Source: Aquila chrysaetos chrysaetos
Taxonomy: Eukaryota; Chordata; Aves; Accipitriformes; Accipitridae
Assembly (NCBI RefSeq): GCF_900496995.4
Contig: NC_044024.1
Coordinates: 2,046,001-2,110,000 of the forward strand
Length of the DNA stretch: 64,000 nt
Direction of reading: 5' to 3'
The notes beneath the pieces are model-generated. The model worked only from the letters and a program-made list of their open reading frames with translations, was not told the DNA's origin and ran no database searches. Positions 1-14,300 of this stretch are shown piece by piece. Positions within the stretch are counted from its first letter, which is position 1. Every line of letters begins with the position of its first letter. The position numbers and the translations under genes were made by a program.

Positions 1-2085
1 AGTTCTCCTTGGTTCACAGACAAAACTGTTACATACGTCAAACATAACAAGAGAGATCAAATCAGATGGTGCATCAAGGGCAGAGAGGTGCAGAAACTGT
101 GAAGCATTTAGTGAAGAACACAAATATAGTTGTAAGAAATTACCTTTCAGGGAAAAAACATCTAACAAAATGGTGTCTGTATTAGAGGCTGTTAATTTAA
201 GCCTGGTCCTAGATCATACCCTGAAATGTAGTAATGGCAAAAGATAAGCAACATGAAACAATCAAGGCTACAAAGTCTGTATGCAAATCTGCTTAATGAC
301 AACCAGAAACCTGATCTGGGCCAGTCCCGTTACAGAGCCCCAGCAACACCGGAGGGCAGCAGTGGGACACAAAAGGGAGGTGTAATTAGAAGCTCACAGG
401 AATCGGTAAAATACATCACCGTGAGAGTTGCCTTCCATAAATTCATCTACTGACAGAGAAAATTGAGGGCATCTTTGGAGGAAAAACATTGTTGCCACCC
501 ACATGACCCCCGTAAATAGAGGAAAGATAAGGAAACAAGAAATTCATAAGCACCCTTCAAAAACAGCTAAAAAAAAATATCTAAAAGCTGCTTATCCAAG
601 CTGGCCTGAGACACTCCAAATCCTCATGCCATATATTCACAGCAAGACTTTCTCCCCCTACAACTGCTTCTGAAGGTCATCTTCCTCTGAGCTGCCTTTT
701 TTATTCCACTGCTGACAGATTCCTTTGATGAAACCTTTGTTACTCCAATGCCAGAAATTTCTTTTCCCATTGCACTGACCTGAGCTAGAGATCGACCGAT
801 CAGTAAAATCCCCAAACCTGTGTTATCTACACAAGGGAAGCACCATCTTCCACAAACCCCATTGTGATTCAAAGGAATAGGACACAGCACCATGAGAAAA
901 TTCAGCATATTAGGAATAAGGGCAGAACTGAAAGGGGAAGAAAAAGGAATGGAGTGCATTTTTATAAAGGAAAGAAAGATGAGATATTTAGGCTTGGGGG
1001 AATAAACACTTCTTTCATCTCTTACAAGCTACTGTAAAGGAAAGGATTAGAAGTTTGTATTCAGTCATTTTCAAAATTAAATATTGTAACTAGTGCTTAA
1101 AGCATGTACTGCCATCACGCGTTCAGAAAGAAAAACACAAGGTAAGAGAAGGAACCGACCTAAGCAGCTTGAAGGGGGGTGTGTGTGTGAGAACACTGCT
1201 GCTTTGCAAGCCATCATATAATAACATCAGCTACTCCTAGGCATTACTGTTCGGTTCCGATTTACTGCTCCAAGCAGCTTAGCTCAGTTGCCCAAATAAG
1301 CTCTAAAATACCCCTGTAGAAATAAGGTTTCTTCCTGACAACACTGCATATACTTTTTTTTCAGTGTACTTACTGCAACAAAACAGTCCCCTCAAATAGG
1401 TACCAAGATAATCAGGCAAAAGGATGGTGAGAGTAGGAGAAAAAAAACCCCCACCAAAACAGAGCTAATGTAAATCAAACTATTCAACCAGCTCGTCACA
1501 CAAACCTGCCCTCTCCTGCCTTCCCCGTCCTGGTTGAGACCTGGGGATGAGGCTCAGGTGGGGAGCAAACCCCAGCTGTGCCTGTTTTCTAGCTTTCCTC
1601 CCACTGCCCCCACCTTCCATCCTTGTCATGAGAAATTGCCATGGATTATCAAATCACTCTCTGAACTGCAGTTCAGAGTCACCCATTGGCAATAACGGTC
1701 CTCAGTATTGTGATGGCAGAGCCACCCTTCTGCAGGCAGTGGTATGCAAATGCTGGGAATTAGCAGCGTGAGACTCTTGCAATACAGGTACCAAGTAAAC
1801 GTTTTGATGACTTTCCTTATTAATCCTGATCCAGAGTGTTGTCACCCTCAGAGGGAACTTGGTCATTATAGCAGATTTTTCAAACAATTCTAAAAGGCTT
1901 ATTGCAACAAGATGGACAACAGAGTATTTGTTACCCAAGAAGGCCAAACTACTGATATCTTCATAATTGCATAGTGGATCAGGAATATTGCTAGCAGAGA
2001 CAATCTGAAAGACCCTCACCTTCCCATGAAAAGCTGATGTGAAACTGGCTGACCTTCAAAGCAGACACAAATGAAGTGGTTAAAA

Positions 2086-2136
<51 letters not shown>

Positions 2137-2985
2137 ACCTGCTAAAGTGTAAACCTAAGCCAAGTAATTTCTCCTTTGAGGTTTACAAGAACAAAGCTCT
2201 TCTTGCTCCCCACTTTCACACCTCTTAGAAAGTTATTTAATTCCAAATTGAAAGCACTGGTGCTTTACTTGGACCCACCATAATGTCACTCTGCCAGATG
2301 GCAGGTTTTCTTTTTCCTTTTCTAATGAAGCACAGACACAGTCCTGAGCACCTCTGAGCACTGACCCAGCTCAGTTCCATCCTGTTGCTCTACTCATGCA
2401 CATGTTCAAGTGCTTTTGCAGTTTACTGGAAACTTAAAGGACAAGATCAGCTGGCATGGCTCTTTCCAGGGAAGCAGGAGCTAAATGTCAGCAACCAAAA
2501 ATCTTTTTTTGTAACGAAGCTGGATGTTCAAGATAGAAGTCTGGGAGATGACTTGTGACAATGATGTTTGGAGAGAGGTCAATTATTTATTAATATCAAC
2601 TAATTGTTAAGGATTCTTTTGAGAAGGTGTCTCCATTCCTTAAACAACCCAACAGAAAAAAGCTGAAGCATATGAAAATCCTAATGAAGAGATGGCCATT
2701 GTTTGCTGCTTTCCACACACATTAGGGTGTTGAGTCATGAATTTCCAACAAGTTTCTTAAGTGATGTGACAGCTATAGCAATATCAGATGATAGATACAA
2801 TCTCTATACTATCTCCTGGGATTAAAAAGGATCAAGTGGCAAGCTTAGAAAAGTAGAGTGAGGACTACACTGAACTGGAGCAGGCATCTGGCTGTCCTGA
2901 GGTTGTAACTCAGACAAAGGGAGGTGGGCCAGAAGCACCCGAGGGGATCACTTTGCACATTGCACAGCATAGGCAAAGATTTTCT
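1..2985. other. Non-coding DNA, no gene recognised
   Basis: No open frame here resembles a known protein, and the short ones lack conserved motifs or convincing exon borders. The stretch is ordinary AT-leaning intergenic DNA. The one conspicuous element is a long A run (listed separately). By comparison with mammals it should lie between LPAR4 and P2RY10, but that is inference. Confidence 0.6.
2088..2133 (+). repeat. A46 homopolymer
   Basis: An uninterrupted run of 46 A. No poly(A) signal or recognisable retroposon body lies just upstream, and I see no clear target-site duplication, so it is best called a simple repeat. Its exact length is prone to sequencing and assembly error. Confidence 0.9.
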
Positions 2986-2989
2986 ATTT

Positions 2990-3970
2990 GTGAGATTATC
3001 CAGAGATGAGGTGTAGAGGGAGAATAGAAGAGAATGAAGGACAGAGTCTGATAGGAAACCTAAAAAAAGTCAGGGAGGAAGATGTATTCTGAAAAAAGGG
3101 ACTAGAGACCTATCAGGAAAACCAGGAGACTATGGAGTTCTCAACAAAAGACAGAACTCTGGATTTGGGATTAACACAGAGAAGCAAAATTGCCAAGTAC
3201 ACCACCACAATTTCTGAGAAAGAAATCACATGTGCATTGGAGAAAAGCAATGGCATTCTTGTCAGCTATACATGTAACCAGAGGAAGGGTGTGGGATGAA
3301 AGGCAGAGCCTGGAGTTGTCAGGCTGGACCACGCAACACGAGGAAGGAGCAAAAATGCAAGATGAATCATTGAAGTCACAAAGGGCAAGAGGAGGAGACT
3401 GCAAAGAGAAGACAAAGAAACATGAGCTGATATTGGAGAAGTTGGCCAAGTGAAGATCCCCATCGACAAGGAGGAGGTGGAGAAGAGGAGAAAGGGTGCG
3501 GGGTGCACAGAGGTGTGTGAAAGTGGGGTGGGAGGCAGAAGCAAGGGAGGTGAAAATGGACATTGTCAAAGGCAGGAGCAGTGCCTGGAGGACCGACATC
3601 CGAGGAGGCTGTGAGGGATGAAGACTTTTCTAGAGACAGAGTAAAGATTTCAGAGACAGAAAAGGAAAAGCTAGGGGAGAAGTAATGAAAATGAAGCAGG
3701 AAATTAATTAAATGACAGCCAGGTTGGCAGAAATAGTAGTGGAAACAAGCATGGGAGATGTAAAGATAAAGAAGGTGATCTGCCTGCATAAGAAAAAAGT
3801 CTCCAGAACTGAGGAGGAGAAGGAGACAAAAGTACTGGTGAGAAAGAAATGAGAAGAGAGAGGGGATTTTACAAGGGCTGATGGAGGGAGGATAGGGGAA
3901 AAAGCCAGGTGAGAGGAGGAAAGCAGAAAGTCAGGACATCTTTACTGTCAGGAGAGTTGCACAGAGGGAG
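2990..3970 (+). repeat. Purine-rich, strand-asymmetric kilobase
   Basis: For about 1 kb the + strand is dominated by A and G. For example, 50 of the 60 bases in 3841-3900 are purines. It is not a simple tandem repeat: units such as GAGGAGA, GGAGAAG and AAAGAAA recur irregularly. Pyrimidine-rich frames open on the minus strand here give low-complexity peptides rich in S, L, P and C and are artefacts of composition. It could be a decayed low-complexity element or a tract able to form triplex DNA. Confidence 0.6.
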
Positions 3971-4084
3971 AACAGAGGGCAGAAGCGATGCCCAGCGCTG
4001 TTAGGCTTGTGCGGACAGATAAAAATCAGAAGCGTTTCTGGGTTCAGTTAACGGAAACAGGCACCTTCCCTCAGAAACCAGCGC

Positions 4085-4830
4085 TGAGACGCGACGAGGG
4101 GTGCCAGAAGGGACAGGACCACCAGCAGCCCTCACCACAGACACCCAGCTGCTTCCTCTCCGCCGCAGGGCTCTGCCAAGATGACGGCGCTGGCTCTGCC
4201 CCAACAGAGCTCCCCTCACGGGAGCAGGGCTGCTGCCAGCTTATGGCAGCGTGAAGCCGAAACGCTCCGCGCTGGTGCTTATAGCACCTGCAGGGAAGCA
4301 TGGCTGGCTGCGGCCGGAGGGGACATGGTGCCTGCTTGCCCACTCCCGGCACCTCGGGGAGGGCGAGCGGCACGGCTCTGTGCTTCTCTGTTATCGCTTC
4401 TTTTGGTCCATCCTACACAGGAGAAAAAACACACACCAGAAAAAAAAAACAAAAAACACAAACCCAAAAAACCAACAACAGCGTAAACACCCCGAGGAGG
4501 ATATCTGATGAAGACCAAGCGCTTGCCTCAGCGCCCACTCTGTGAGGCAACAACCCACGGGTTCCCTCACACATCCTGCATGGCCTCAAGGCCCCGGCGC
4601 TGTCACAGCTCCCGGGGTCAAGAGATGCCCGAGAGCAAACCCTCCCGGGATGGCATCCTGCTCCTGGGTGCGCGCAGAGAGCGACGGCGATTCACCTCTC
4701 GCCGCTGGAGGCAGCCCCTCTGCCGCCATTTCCTCTGTCTCCACAGCTAATGGCGCCATGGGCCTTCCTTGGCCACCATTTCCTGCGAGGCATCCTCAGG
4801 GACGGGGGGGATGCGCTGCGCCAGCAGCAG
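4085..4830. other. GC-rich, CpG-containing patch
   Basis: The base composition switches to GC-rich with many CpG dinucleotides, and several overlapping frames stay open as a result. None resembles a known protein. An A/C-rich tract (about 4427-4485) interrupts it. It may be a small CpG island or a GC-rich relic. No TATA box or clear donor site was found to make it a promoter call. Confidence 0.35.
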
Positions 4831-5480
4831 GCGAGATCTTGTTATTGGTGTCCATCTAGCTGTATTTTTTTTAAGTAAAAAAAAAAATCAGCAGCTGCAC
4901 AGAGTAAGAAACAAGGGGGGAATAAAGCAACAGGAAGATGAAGTGCTTGCTGAGGTGAATCTTTGCTTAAAGCCTTCGGGCACGTTATTTACTGCCAAAA
5001 TAAAGTTTGGTTTGATGGAAATGTCTGTCAGACCAGAAGTGGTTGAAGTGCTTTTTATCAAAACTTCGTAAGGTTCTTTGTTTCAAAGAAATATCTTTTC
5101 CTCATTTCAAGTTTTCTCAGTAACAGGGAAATAATCTTCTGCTTTCCCAACACCTACAGAATTTTTTTCACTCTTGTTTTCATTTCAGCCAGAAAATATT
5201 TAAAGCCCATTTTAAATTACCTTAAGTGTTTTTTAGAAGTCAACATTTTCTTGTATTGCTCCGCATACATTGTATTTCCAATTCCACATCCCTAGACTTC
5301 TGCACAAACAACTGAAGACAGGGTCCAGCCTTTAATAACACCACATTTTCAATGTTTTATATGTACAAATTCCTTCATTTCATTGTGTTTCAGTAGTAGA
5401 TACCTTACAGCCTGGGGCAAATAACTGCTTACAGAAATTTTACTATCTAAAGTGGAACTGAAGCTTATTGTTACAAACAG

Positions 5481-5600
5481 TCACATAATTAGGTTAAAAG
5501 GGACATAAATCTTCACAAAGTCAAGTTCCTTCCTGCTCTGAAGGCACATTTTCAGCAAGGCAAAGTCCATTTAGCCAGATCTTGAAGCTGAAAAATAAAC
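5481..5600 (-). mobile_element. Decayed CR1 LINE 3' end (antisense)
   Basis: Read on the + strand, the block carries the diagnostic order of an inverted CR1 3' end: TCACATAATTAGGTT, then AAAGGGACAT, then CACAAAGTCAAGTTCC, a GCTCTGAAGG segment and GTCCATTTAGCCAG before a TTGAAG stretch. This parallels the familiar avian pattern of a TTGGAAGGGACC block followed by a GTCCAACC-type block. Substitutions and short indels are heavy, so it is an old copy. The call rests on recalled consensus, not an alignment. Confidence 0.5.
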
Positions 5601-8600
5601 TTAAAATAGCAAGTAAGCCCCAGAAGCTAATAAGTCACAGTTATAAAATCATTTACCCTGTAAATACAGTTGTCTGAAATTGAAATGAACTCCAAGCCAT
5701 GTCTGCCAGAGAGCAAGAAATGGGTCACAGAGCCTGGCAGGGAAGAAGGCGGACTACATGGCCCCATTACCAGTGGTTTCACAGTTGAAAGGAAGAAAAA
5801 GCATTTCAGCAGCTGGAAAGGCACTGGGTTGAAGGAAAAGGGGCCCCAGCTCCTGCTTTGACCTTTGTGCCAGGTGTGCCAGGCTAGATCCAAAAAGGAT
5901 TTTGGCAGCTCACATAAGTGACATGTAGGAGCTTAAATCCCAAGCTGACACCCTACAGTTTCTCATACTTCTGTCTGAACTCTGTAGGGCATGTCTGATC
6001 TCAACCTTTTCATGGCTCCAGATACTGGGCATGGGACACAACTTGCATAATCTTAGATGCTAATTAGTCATCTTGACTTCCCTTTAGTCACTGCAGAAAA
6101 ATAGGCACTTAAAATGGCAACATTTAACTTCTCCTAGAATAGGTATCTAAAACAATCACACCCTAACCATACCCATTTCTTCTTGGTAAATAAAGGAGGA
6201 GCCCAGCAGGAGTAGCTCACAGCATAGTGGTCACTTGTGCCCCAGCAAGGTCCCTACAGACTCTCTGGAGAAGCTGGACCCAACAGACATCCTCTGTTTA
6301 TACCCTCCCGATGGCACGAGCTATCAGATCTCCGACACAGGCAGCCTTTTCTTTCAGAATAAAAGCAAAAAACGGTCCCTGGGCTCAGTGCTCCTTACGA
6401 GCTCAGCTCAGGCTGCTGCAGATCCCATTTTAAGATACTTTACTTTTCCCTGGGAACATATGGGAAGCACCAACACCTTATCAAGTTCCGCATCCATTCC
6501 AAAACCTAAAATTAGCCACTCTAACACTGACCTTGAAGCCTGCAAGTCCTTTATTTGCGAGGAAGCAGCTATTCAGGCATTCTCAGGAAGTTATGTACAA
6601 CCTCAGGCTGAACAGTCAGGGAGCACGAGGGCAGCTGCTCCCTAAAGACAGGGACCTGGGAGCCAAGGGCGATCCCAGCACAGGCAGTGCCCTCACCCAC
6701 CGGCTGCAGCCCACCCAGGAGCAGGCAGCTCGTCCCACCAGCAGTCCCAGTCAGGTCCAGTGTCCATCCAGGCAGGAGCAAAGGGAAGCAGAGCCAGAGG
6801 CAGTGCTGGAGACCAGGCTGCAACACAGCTCCAAAGCCTCCCCTCCAAGAGCCAGAGTCAAAGCCCGGGCTGGAAACAAACTGCAACGTGCACCCAGGGG
6901 TCCAGCCCAGAGACAAGTTACCTGCATATCTGAGGTCCGGGGCAGGGGCAGGGGCAGAGACAAGCACACCTACACTGAGGCACCCTGAGCTTAAATGGTG
7001 CTGTGGGCAGGGGCAGAGGAGCCCCAGGTGAGGCTGCTCAGGGCCATTAGGAGGTGTTGAGGCTAGCAAAGATTTAGTAACTGGATGTAGCAGCTGCCTA
7101 ACATCACTGCTATGAGATTGTTGTCTGTGGAGCCCTGCAGCCTTCCAGACTTTTCTGCAATAAGACACTGAGTCACTCTCACACCAGCTTCCTTTCAGCA
7201 GCCCCCTAAAAAACCTTCTTCCTTCTCCAGTAAACCAATGCCCTGTCTGCGTGGTAGAGGCCTCTTTCCTCTCTTCGCCACCACTGTAACTGCTGAACGC
7301 AGCGTGGGAATGTGCTCTCCTGAATCCAGGATTAATCTTTTCCCCTCAGCAGGTCTCTGCTGGCCTCTTCCGAGCACAAAGACAGGACGTGCCTGGTGAT
7401 GGTCTTCCCTTCCCATCCCTCCTGCTCTGCATCACGCCTGCGTGCTGTTGTAGACCCTGTGTGCCCTGCCTGCCACCCGGCTCCATGGGAGGGCCCTGCA
7501 GAAGTAGAGAGAGGCTGCGAGGAGCATGAATTGCCACTGCAGAAGCCATCGGCCATGGCTTTGGCAGAGGCCCTAGGTGATGGGAGCAGCCTTGTCTGAT
7601 GTGATAAAAGAAAACCAATACAGCTGTCAGGCAACGTGCACCGAACAGGAACAGCCTCCTGCTGTACTGTACCCAGAGTGCTCGTTGCAATTCTATATCC
7701 ATCTGCCTTTGCCCACATTACCCCTTTTAGAGTCTTTTCCAGGACTGCTTAGAAAAAAGATCTAGACAAAGTGCCACACCAGCAAGTAAATAGAAAGGAT
7801 GGCACAACCCGAAAGCCAGCGCCAGTGTCTGTGAAATTTGGGTTAGCAAGCACAGAAATAAGGAGAGCTATCAGTCCTGCGATGCAAGACGCATGTGCTA
7901 ATGGCACAGCGGCTGCCTCACTCTCTAGATGGAAAAGTGAAAGGATTGATGCTGCTGTTTCCAAAGGGAGTGATTTGAGACTGCCATGGTCTGCTGGATG
8001 CATTCTGGTCTTTAGGAAGGCTAAAAGGCCCTAAAATCTGCGAGGATCTTTTTGAAGGGCTGCGGGCTGGTCAGCTGGTTTGTCATGGTTGCATCCGTTA
8101 GCAGAGCTGCAGTGCGAATGAACCTCTGCACATGGAGATGTCTCATTAGGACAGGCAGCTATAAAGGCAAAGGCAAATGAACACTGACGCGAAGGGCTCT
8201 GGATAAAGGGACTGAGACCAACATGAGAAGTCAGAAGCTTTTTGTCTTAGCCCTTGCTATTTCTTGGTCACCTTTCTGTGAAACAGAGCTAATACCACTG
8301 CCTTTACTAGTAGGCTGAACACATTAAAGGCCACAAGGCGCTCAAATAATTAACCAGGGAAGTTATACAAATACACAAACATTTGTCTATGCTTCACCTC
8401 ATAGCTCGGGGGCCTTCAGACCTGCTGACTGGGGAACTAATAACAGTTTGGCCACAGCTGTACGAAACAGTGTGGGCTATGAAGCTGCCCACAAGGCTGC
8501 ATAAATACCCAGACAGCTCATGCAACGAACTGTGCTGTTACAGCCACACTGCTCAGTGCTGGAGCGAAACGGTCTGAGGGTAAAGCATTCTGCAGCAACT

Positions 8601-11314
8601 GCAGCACAGGGAGATGTGGGGATTTGTGCACCATGGGATTATCCAACAGGCCAGAGTTGGATTTGGATTCTGGTCAGGGCAGTCACACTTCAGTCAAACA
8701 TATCAGGACAAGCAGTGGGGAGTACCGGACAAATTTATACAAGAGGACAGACAGTTCCCAAGCATGCCACTCCAAAGTGAAAATTTCATGAATGAATGTG
8801 AAAACTCAGTGAATTCAGCCAGGTCAATGCTGCATGTCATGCAGCTGCATGGCCAGTGTTCCAGTATTAGCAGCCTTTTGCCCAAGTTTACTCTCTTGCT
8901 GAGAAAAGGGCTGCAAAAAAAGCATTTTTTCCTCAAAGCTTTCTTTGGTGACCTACAGGGGGAAATCTTTTGATTGTTTTCCCTGGTGATCAGCTTTTCA
9001 TCAGCAAGCACACTCCCGAACATTCAAGCTGAGGTTGAACAAAGGACTTACTTGGGATTCTTAAAAGTGGTTTTGGTAAGACAGAGGTACCAAAACTGCA
9101 GTCACAGGCAGCCAGCAGTGCCCTGGATGTGCCCAAGTGCTTCAGACACTTTGCATTTCCACTTGTGCTACAGAAGGTGCCTAGAATTGTGCCACACGCC
9201 TGGAGCTCTGCCGTCCAGAGCTGTTCAACACCAAACTCCTGCCTCACACTGGCAGGAATCCAGGAAAAAGCTATTCCAACTCATGTCACCCAGTCCCTGT
9301 GCTCAAGGCACACTTACACTGACAGGATCAGGCTCCTCACAAAATGCAGTTGCAGGGGTGCTTAAAATAAACAAACAGAAACCAAATGCCTGGCAGTTGT
9401 GGTGGTGCTACTGCTGTCCTTTGTAATTTCCACGTGGCTGCAGGACCCACTCGGCTCAGTGCTGGCATTCAAGGTGGGTTCCCACCCATGTCACACACCT
9501 CAAGGGAGACTGCCCTAACTACCGCACTTGTCAATTATTCCTTGTAAAAAGGAAGGGTGCTTTTCCACCCTTCCTTTCTCAGCTCTTCCACCTGTGCAGC
9601 CAAGAATTCAAGACTCACTGAGCCAAAAGAGGGAGGGAAAGGTCATGTACCCATGGGCTCAGCTCCTCCTCTGAGCTCCCTGCTTGCAGCACCCGCTCTC
9701 TCTCTCGGAGCCTACCTCTCCCAGCACTGGAGGAGAAACCCCTGAGCTGCATACAAGCCTCTGCAGTGGCTTAAGTGTCCAAACATCAGGCATGGGAGTG
9801 CTTATTGTTCAAGGATATGCAGATGCAGTGGGTCTAGCCCCAACATATACGAGCAGAAAGCAGCCACGTACTGCTCTGGGCCAGTTTCAGATGGAAGTTA
9901 TATATAGCCTTGTCTGAAGAAGTAGCTGTGAGATGAAAGGAAGGTGAGTTTTGGGCTTAAACACGTAATTTTTAAAATACAGCTGTAATGGAAGAGGCTG
10001 CTAAGCTATGTGCGATGAGTTCACACCTTAATGTGAAAACGGTCATGTTTAAACAGCACCATGATAGGATTTTAATGCCCTCTCTCCATCTTCTGGTAAT
10101 CTTTTCTCAACGGACAGGATTGAATGAGGACAGAAAAACAATGAGTTCCCTCAGCTGCAGAGCTCCTCTTACTTCTGCAATGGCTCTAATCTATGTTTTA
10201 GGAAGCAAAAATATATTTTGTTGCCATCACTCATTCACTCCCCACGAGAACAGGATTAATTACTTTTACCGGTTTTAACAAGAAACCATATTGCCAGCAA
10301 ATAATGAACATTTCCTGCTCGCACATTTGGCCTGACTCCATGTGAAATCAGTTCTGTTTCTCTCTCGCTGCTCTGCAGTGCCTATTCTACGGTTCAAAGG
10401 CGTCTGTGCCTGACACCATCTCAGTGCCAGACTGTATGTGGTCAGTCTCCCTTCCTCCTCCTGCAAGGTAGTCCATGGACTGATCAGGACATGCTTATCC
10501 CTTTCTGTTTCCTACACCTCTCCCATGGCACCATCCTTCAGGGCACAGGCACTTCTTACTTGCCTGAGTTGTCTAAACACGCACCAGCCACAGCACAGCT
10601 GCAGTAAGAGTGGTTAAACACTGCTCAGCCCTTGCGATAGCCCTCATGTGCTCTCGCTGGAATTTCCCTCCTGCTCTAATACACGCCGTCTCACTGCCAC
10701 ACACACTGTGGAAGGCATCTCTCTCCTTCCTCCGAAGCATCTGTTGAGACTGCTGACGAAAGGCAGGATATTGCTCTGATGAAGCCTGATGTCTTTTGCT
10801 CTGCCGCAATCTAATAAATACATGTTAATAGAGCTAAATTGAAATCCCTGATACGGTGACTGTTCAGTGCTTCTTCCAGACATTAGTTCTCTTTCCAGTT
10901 AGAAAGTAAGAAAGAAAAAAAAAGGCATCACCATAGCTGATCTTTGCACCTTGACACCATTATTCAATTGAGTAAAACTCTCACATCACTGTGCATGTCT
11001 TGACCACAAACCAGTGGTTTCTTTTTTTTTTTAACTGCACAATTGTTCTCAGAAAAAAATGGTTGCGCCATGAATTTATGAGATGCAGCTATCCAAGACG
11101 ATGTATTTTGTCATTTACTGTGGCTAAAAATGTTTTTTTTTTTACCTAGATGCAAAGATGCTGAGACGTCCTGGGAAAAGTAGAGATGGGGTTGACATCG
11201 ATGTGGAAGAGGAACCTGAGAATTACTAACAGATCTGGGAAACATCTGTGTTCTGCTTAGGAAGAATAAACAGAAAAAAAAACCCCAAAGTGTTTTATGA
11301 AAGCTCAGCAAGCC

Positions 11315-11335
11315 AAAAAAAAAAAAAAAAAAAAA
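11315..11335 (+). repeat. A21 run within an A/C-rich tract
   Basis: A run of 21 A flanked by A-rich and AAACCC-type sequence from about 11265 to 11375. An AATAAA lies 45 bp upstream (11265-11270), which could suggest a retroposed tail, but no recognisable body precedes it. Confidence 0.75.
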
Positions 11336-14300
11336 GAAAAAAACCAAACAAAAAAGCCCAAACCCAATAACCCAGCCTGAAATGAGAAAGTGTAGAGTCC
11401 AGTTCTAGTCCAAAGGCAGCTATAATTTCTCAGTCAGAGCACAATGCAAACTGGGATTAGCTACGGCTTGATTGACAGGGGATCATAGGACTGTTGTGCA
11501 TTCTTCCAGCGATTTCAGGGAGGAGGGAAAATAAGGAACTTTGCTTTTAGTCTGAAATTAGACTTTTTAAGAAGCCAATTCAGAACTTTTTCTCTCTTTG
11601 ACTGTTCATTGGGATGTTCTACACTTGGAGCCCCCCAGACCATACTCTTCAGTTTCTCAACAGGTTTTAAAGACAGAGGCATTATCCCAATCTCAGCCCT
11701 AGAAATGATGTGGAAAGTTTGCATGGGATTTTGCCAGTTAAAGCTCGGATTTAAGCCCTAACAAATAGGTAGGAGTCGTGGTACTGGTTCAAGGGTAGTG
11801 CAACTGCTAGTTGCGCTTTCCCTCTCCAAGTATAACTGTAATGCAGGGGGAAAAATAAATTTAGACTGACTCAAAGGCAACAAATGTTCCTTCTTCTAGC
11901 TCATTAATCCTATATCTGATCATATATAGTTAGAAACATCCCTTAAGGCAACTGATACCCCAGCTTCAGAAATACCATTTAAGTAATCGGTAGTTTGATA
12001 CAATCCACATTATGGATAGAAAACAAAATAGGTGAGAAGCTAAAAAAGTGAGAAAAAAAAGTAAGAAAAATAGGATGTAGCTTAACCATTGTGTCACCCC
12101 AGAATCTGAAGGATGCTTTCTGCTTCAAACATGGCAAAACCACAGAATGCTGCAGGCGTAATTAAGATACTGTTGTGTTGCATTTCCTCCCCAGGTGTCA
12201 GAGGAAAACAGTGACTGATGAGTGAAAGACAAATTTGAAAGAGAAAATAGAAAAAAGGGGACAACCTAAATACAGAGATGCTGGAGAAATTGTCAAAAGG
12301 AGAAGTAGTGACTGAAAAAATCAACAGGGCCAGTGAATTATCATTGCCAAGGAAATCTTGACGACTCTGTCCAAATGAACTGCCTGTAATAGTAAAGACT
12401 TACTCATTCCTTCCAACACATAGCTAGATTTAACAGTCCTCATGCGATGCAAGCAAGGGACAGCATTCTCCAAAATGGGAAGCAGGCCCCAGGTCCGACA
12501 CGCAGTCCCGCTGGCTCCTGCTCTGCTCCCTCCCACCAGTTGCAGAGGACCAAATCCACCTTCTTGTGGGATGCCACAGCTCGTTTCCATGCCTCTTCCC
12601 AGCTCTCCTTTGCCTATTTGCCTAGAACTTGCTGTACTGTAGGTCTTCAACTGTAGCTCCGTCCATACCCACAGGAAGGCACAAACTTGGCGTTCATAAT
12701 TGGTTGTGTTCATCTTCAGTGGAGTCCTCTAAGCACAGTAAGGCACTTAGTGCAAGAATGATAGCTTACAAAAGTTCTTTATAAGCAAAAAAAACCCCCA
12801 AACTGATTATGCTTAGCTAATGTTTCTCAGGAAGGGTTGAGATAAAGCTGCTCTATCTTCATGTACATACATCCCTGAGCCTCCACTTTTGGGCAGGGAA
12901 ATTAAACCAGCTCCCAAGACTTTACCCTGCTCTGTTAGCATGGAAAGTAGTGATAGGAGCAAAACCTTCTCATGACTGTTCATTATTCCAATCAACCAGT
13001 GAAATCCTTGTTGCAGATGCTTTGATTTGTAGGTACTGCCAGTGCTGTTTCTGGTCTTAATGAAATGATAAAATGATTGTTTCATGAGCCTGTTTTCTCC
13101 CATGAATCATTCTCCTTGTAGTCCTTTACCAGACAGGAGCTACCCAAAGTAGACCTGAAATACGACTTTTGCTGTTGATCTCTTTGTGGTAGTCGTTGAT
13201 GTCATCGAACTCATTTTTTGTCTCTGAACAGGTTTACATCTTGATACCTAGGCACATGCCTAGCCCTGTGTTCACGCTCCTAAGACGCCTTGTTTGTCCT
13301 ACACGGCACGTGACAGGCCTTTTACTGCACCAATCCATCATGATGTTGCCAGCTCTGCACAATTTCTGGGGATGCAGACACCTGCTAACCTCCCTTGGGA
13401 AATATCACATTTTTAGCACAATCTTGTCCTACAGAGCATACATAGAAGGTGTTTCCATTGCAGTCCCACTGTTCTCTGTTCCTGTACCTCTTAGCCCTTC
13501 TGCACCCTCTTGGCCTCTTAGTAAAGAGGTCTGGACACTGGGGATCACTTTCCAGCCTGGATTCCTGGCCTGCCAGCAGCACGTACAGCTGCTTGGGCCT
13601 CAGCCCACACACTGCTGGCTGCACGCACTTGATTATTACTTTGAAGAACGGCCAGTGAAGTTGTGAAGGATTTCATCTTCCTTCAGCTGCAGTTGGCTTT
13701 GGTTTAGGGCAAAAGATATGAAAGGGGCTTACAGGGGATTAGCTTTAGTGCCAAGCCCCTACCAGTACTTCAGTATGTTGAGTTTAGTTGACTTGCTTTG
13801 ACTTTTGCTTTTGTATAGTTCTATCTGTGCACCAGTCTCATTTGTATATGTTAGCAGTCTGACCTCATTCTTGTCAGGTTGTTCCTAGTTTTTAAATTTG
13901 ATTAAGTTCTTGGTTTGCTGAAACCTTTGCTGCTGTCTACCCAGATGAAGTGAAAGAGGAAGCACAGCCTTATGAAGCAAATGTGATGAAGAACATGAGT
14001 GGAAGTTGCTCATATTTATTAGGAGGGTGTTTTCCAGTCTTGGGAATCCCCCGTGGAGTGGATTTCTTTGCTTTTTGTGTTCCAGTTCACATGAAAATGC
14101 TTGCCCTTCGCTTTGCAGGCATCATGTGCAGAGTGCAGCAACCTGTAACATCACAGACAATGTTTGAGACATTGGCACACCAATGGCTTTTGAAGCAGCC
14201 TCATGTCCCCTCTGGCCTTCCTGGTGCCCCTTCTCTGCCTCTCCACATGTGTGCAATCACTATGTGCGCTCCTATGCTGATAAGCAATGTTGCATAACGG

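Noticed and set aside
3988-4859. Several overlapping open frames
   Set aside because: All are in one GC-rich patch with no conserved motifs or splice pattern, and both strands are open at once.
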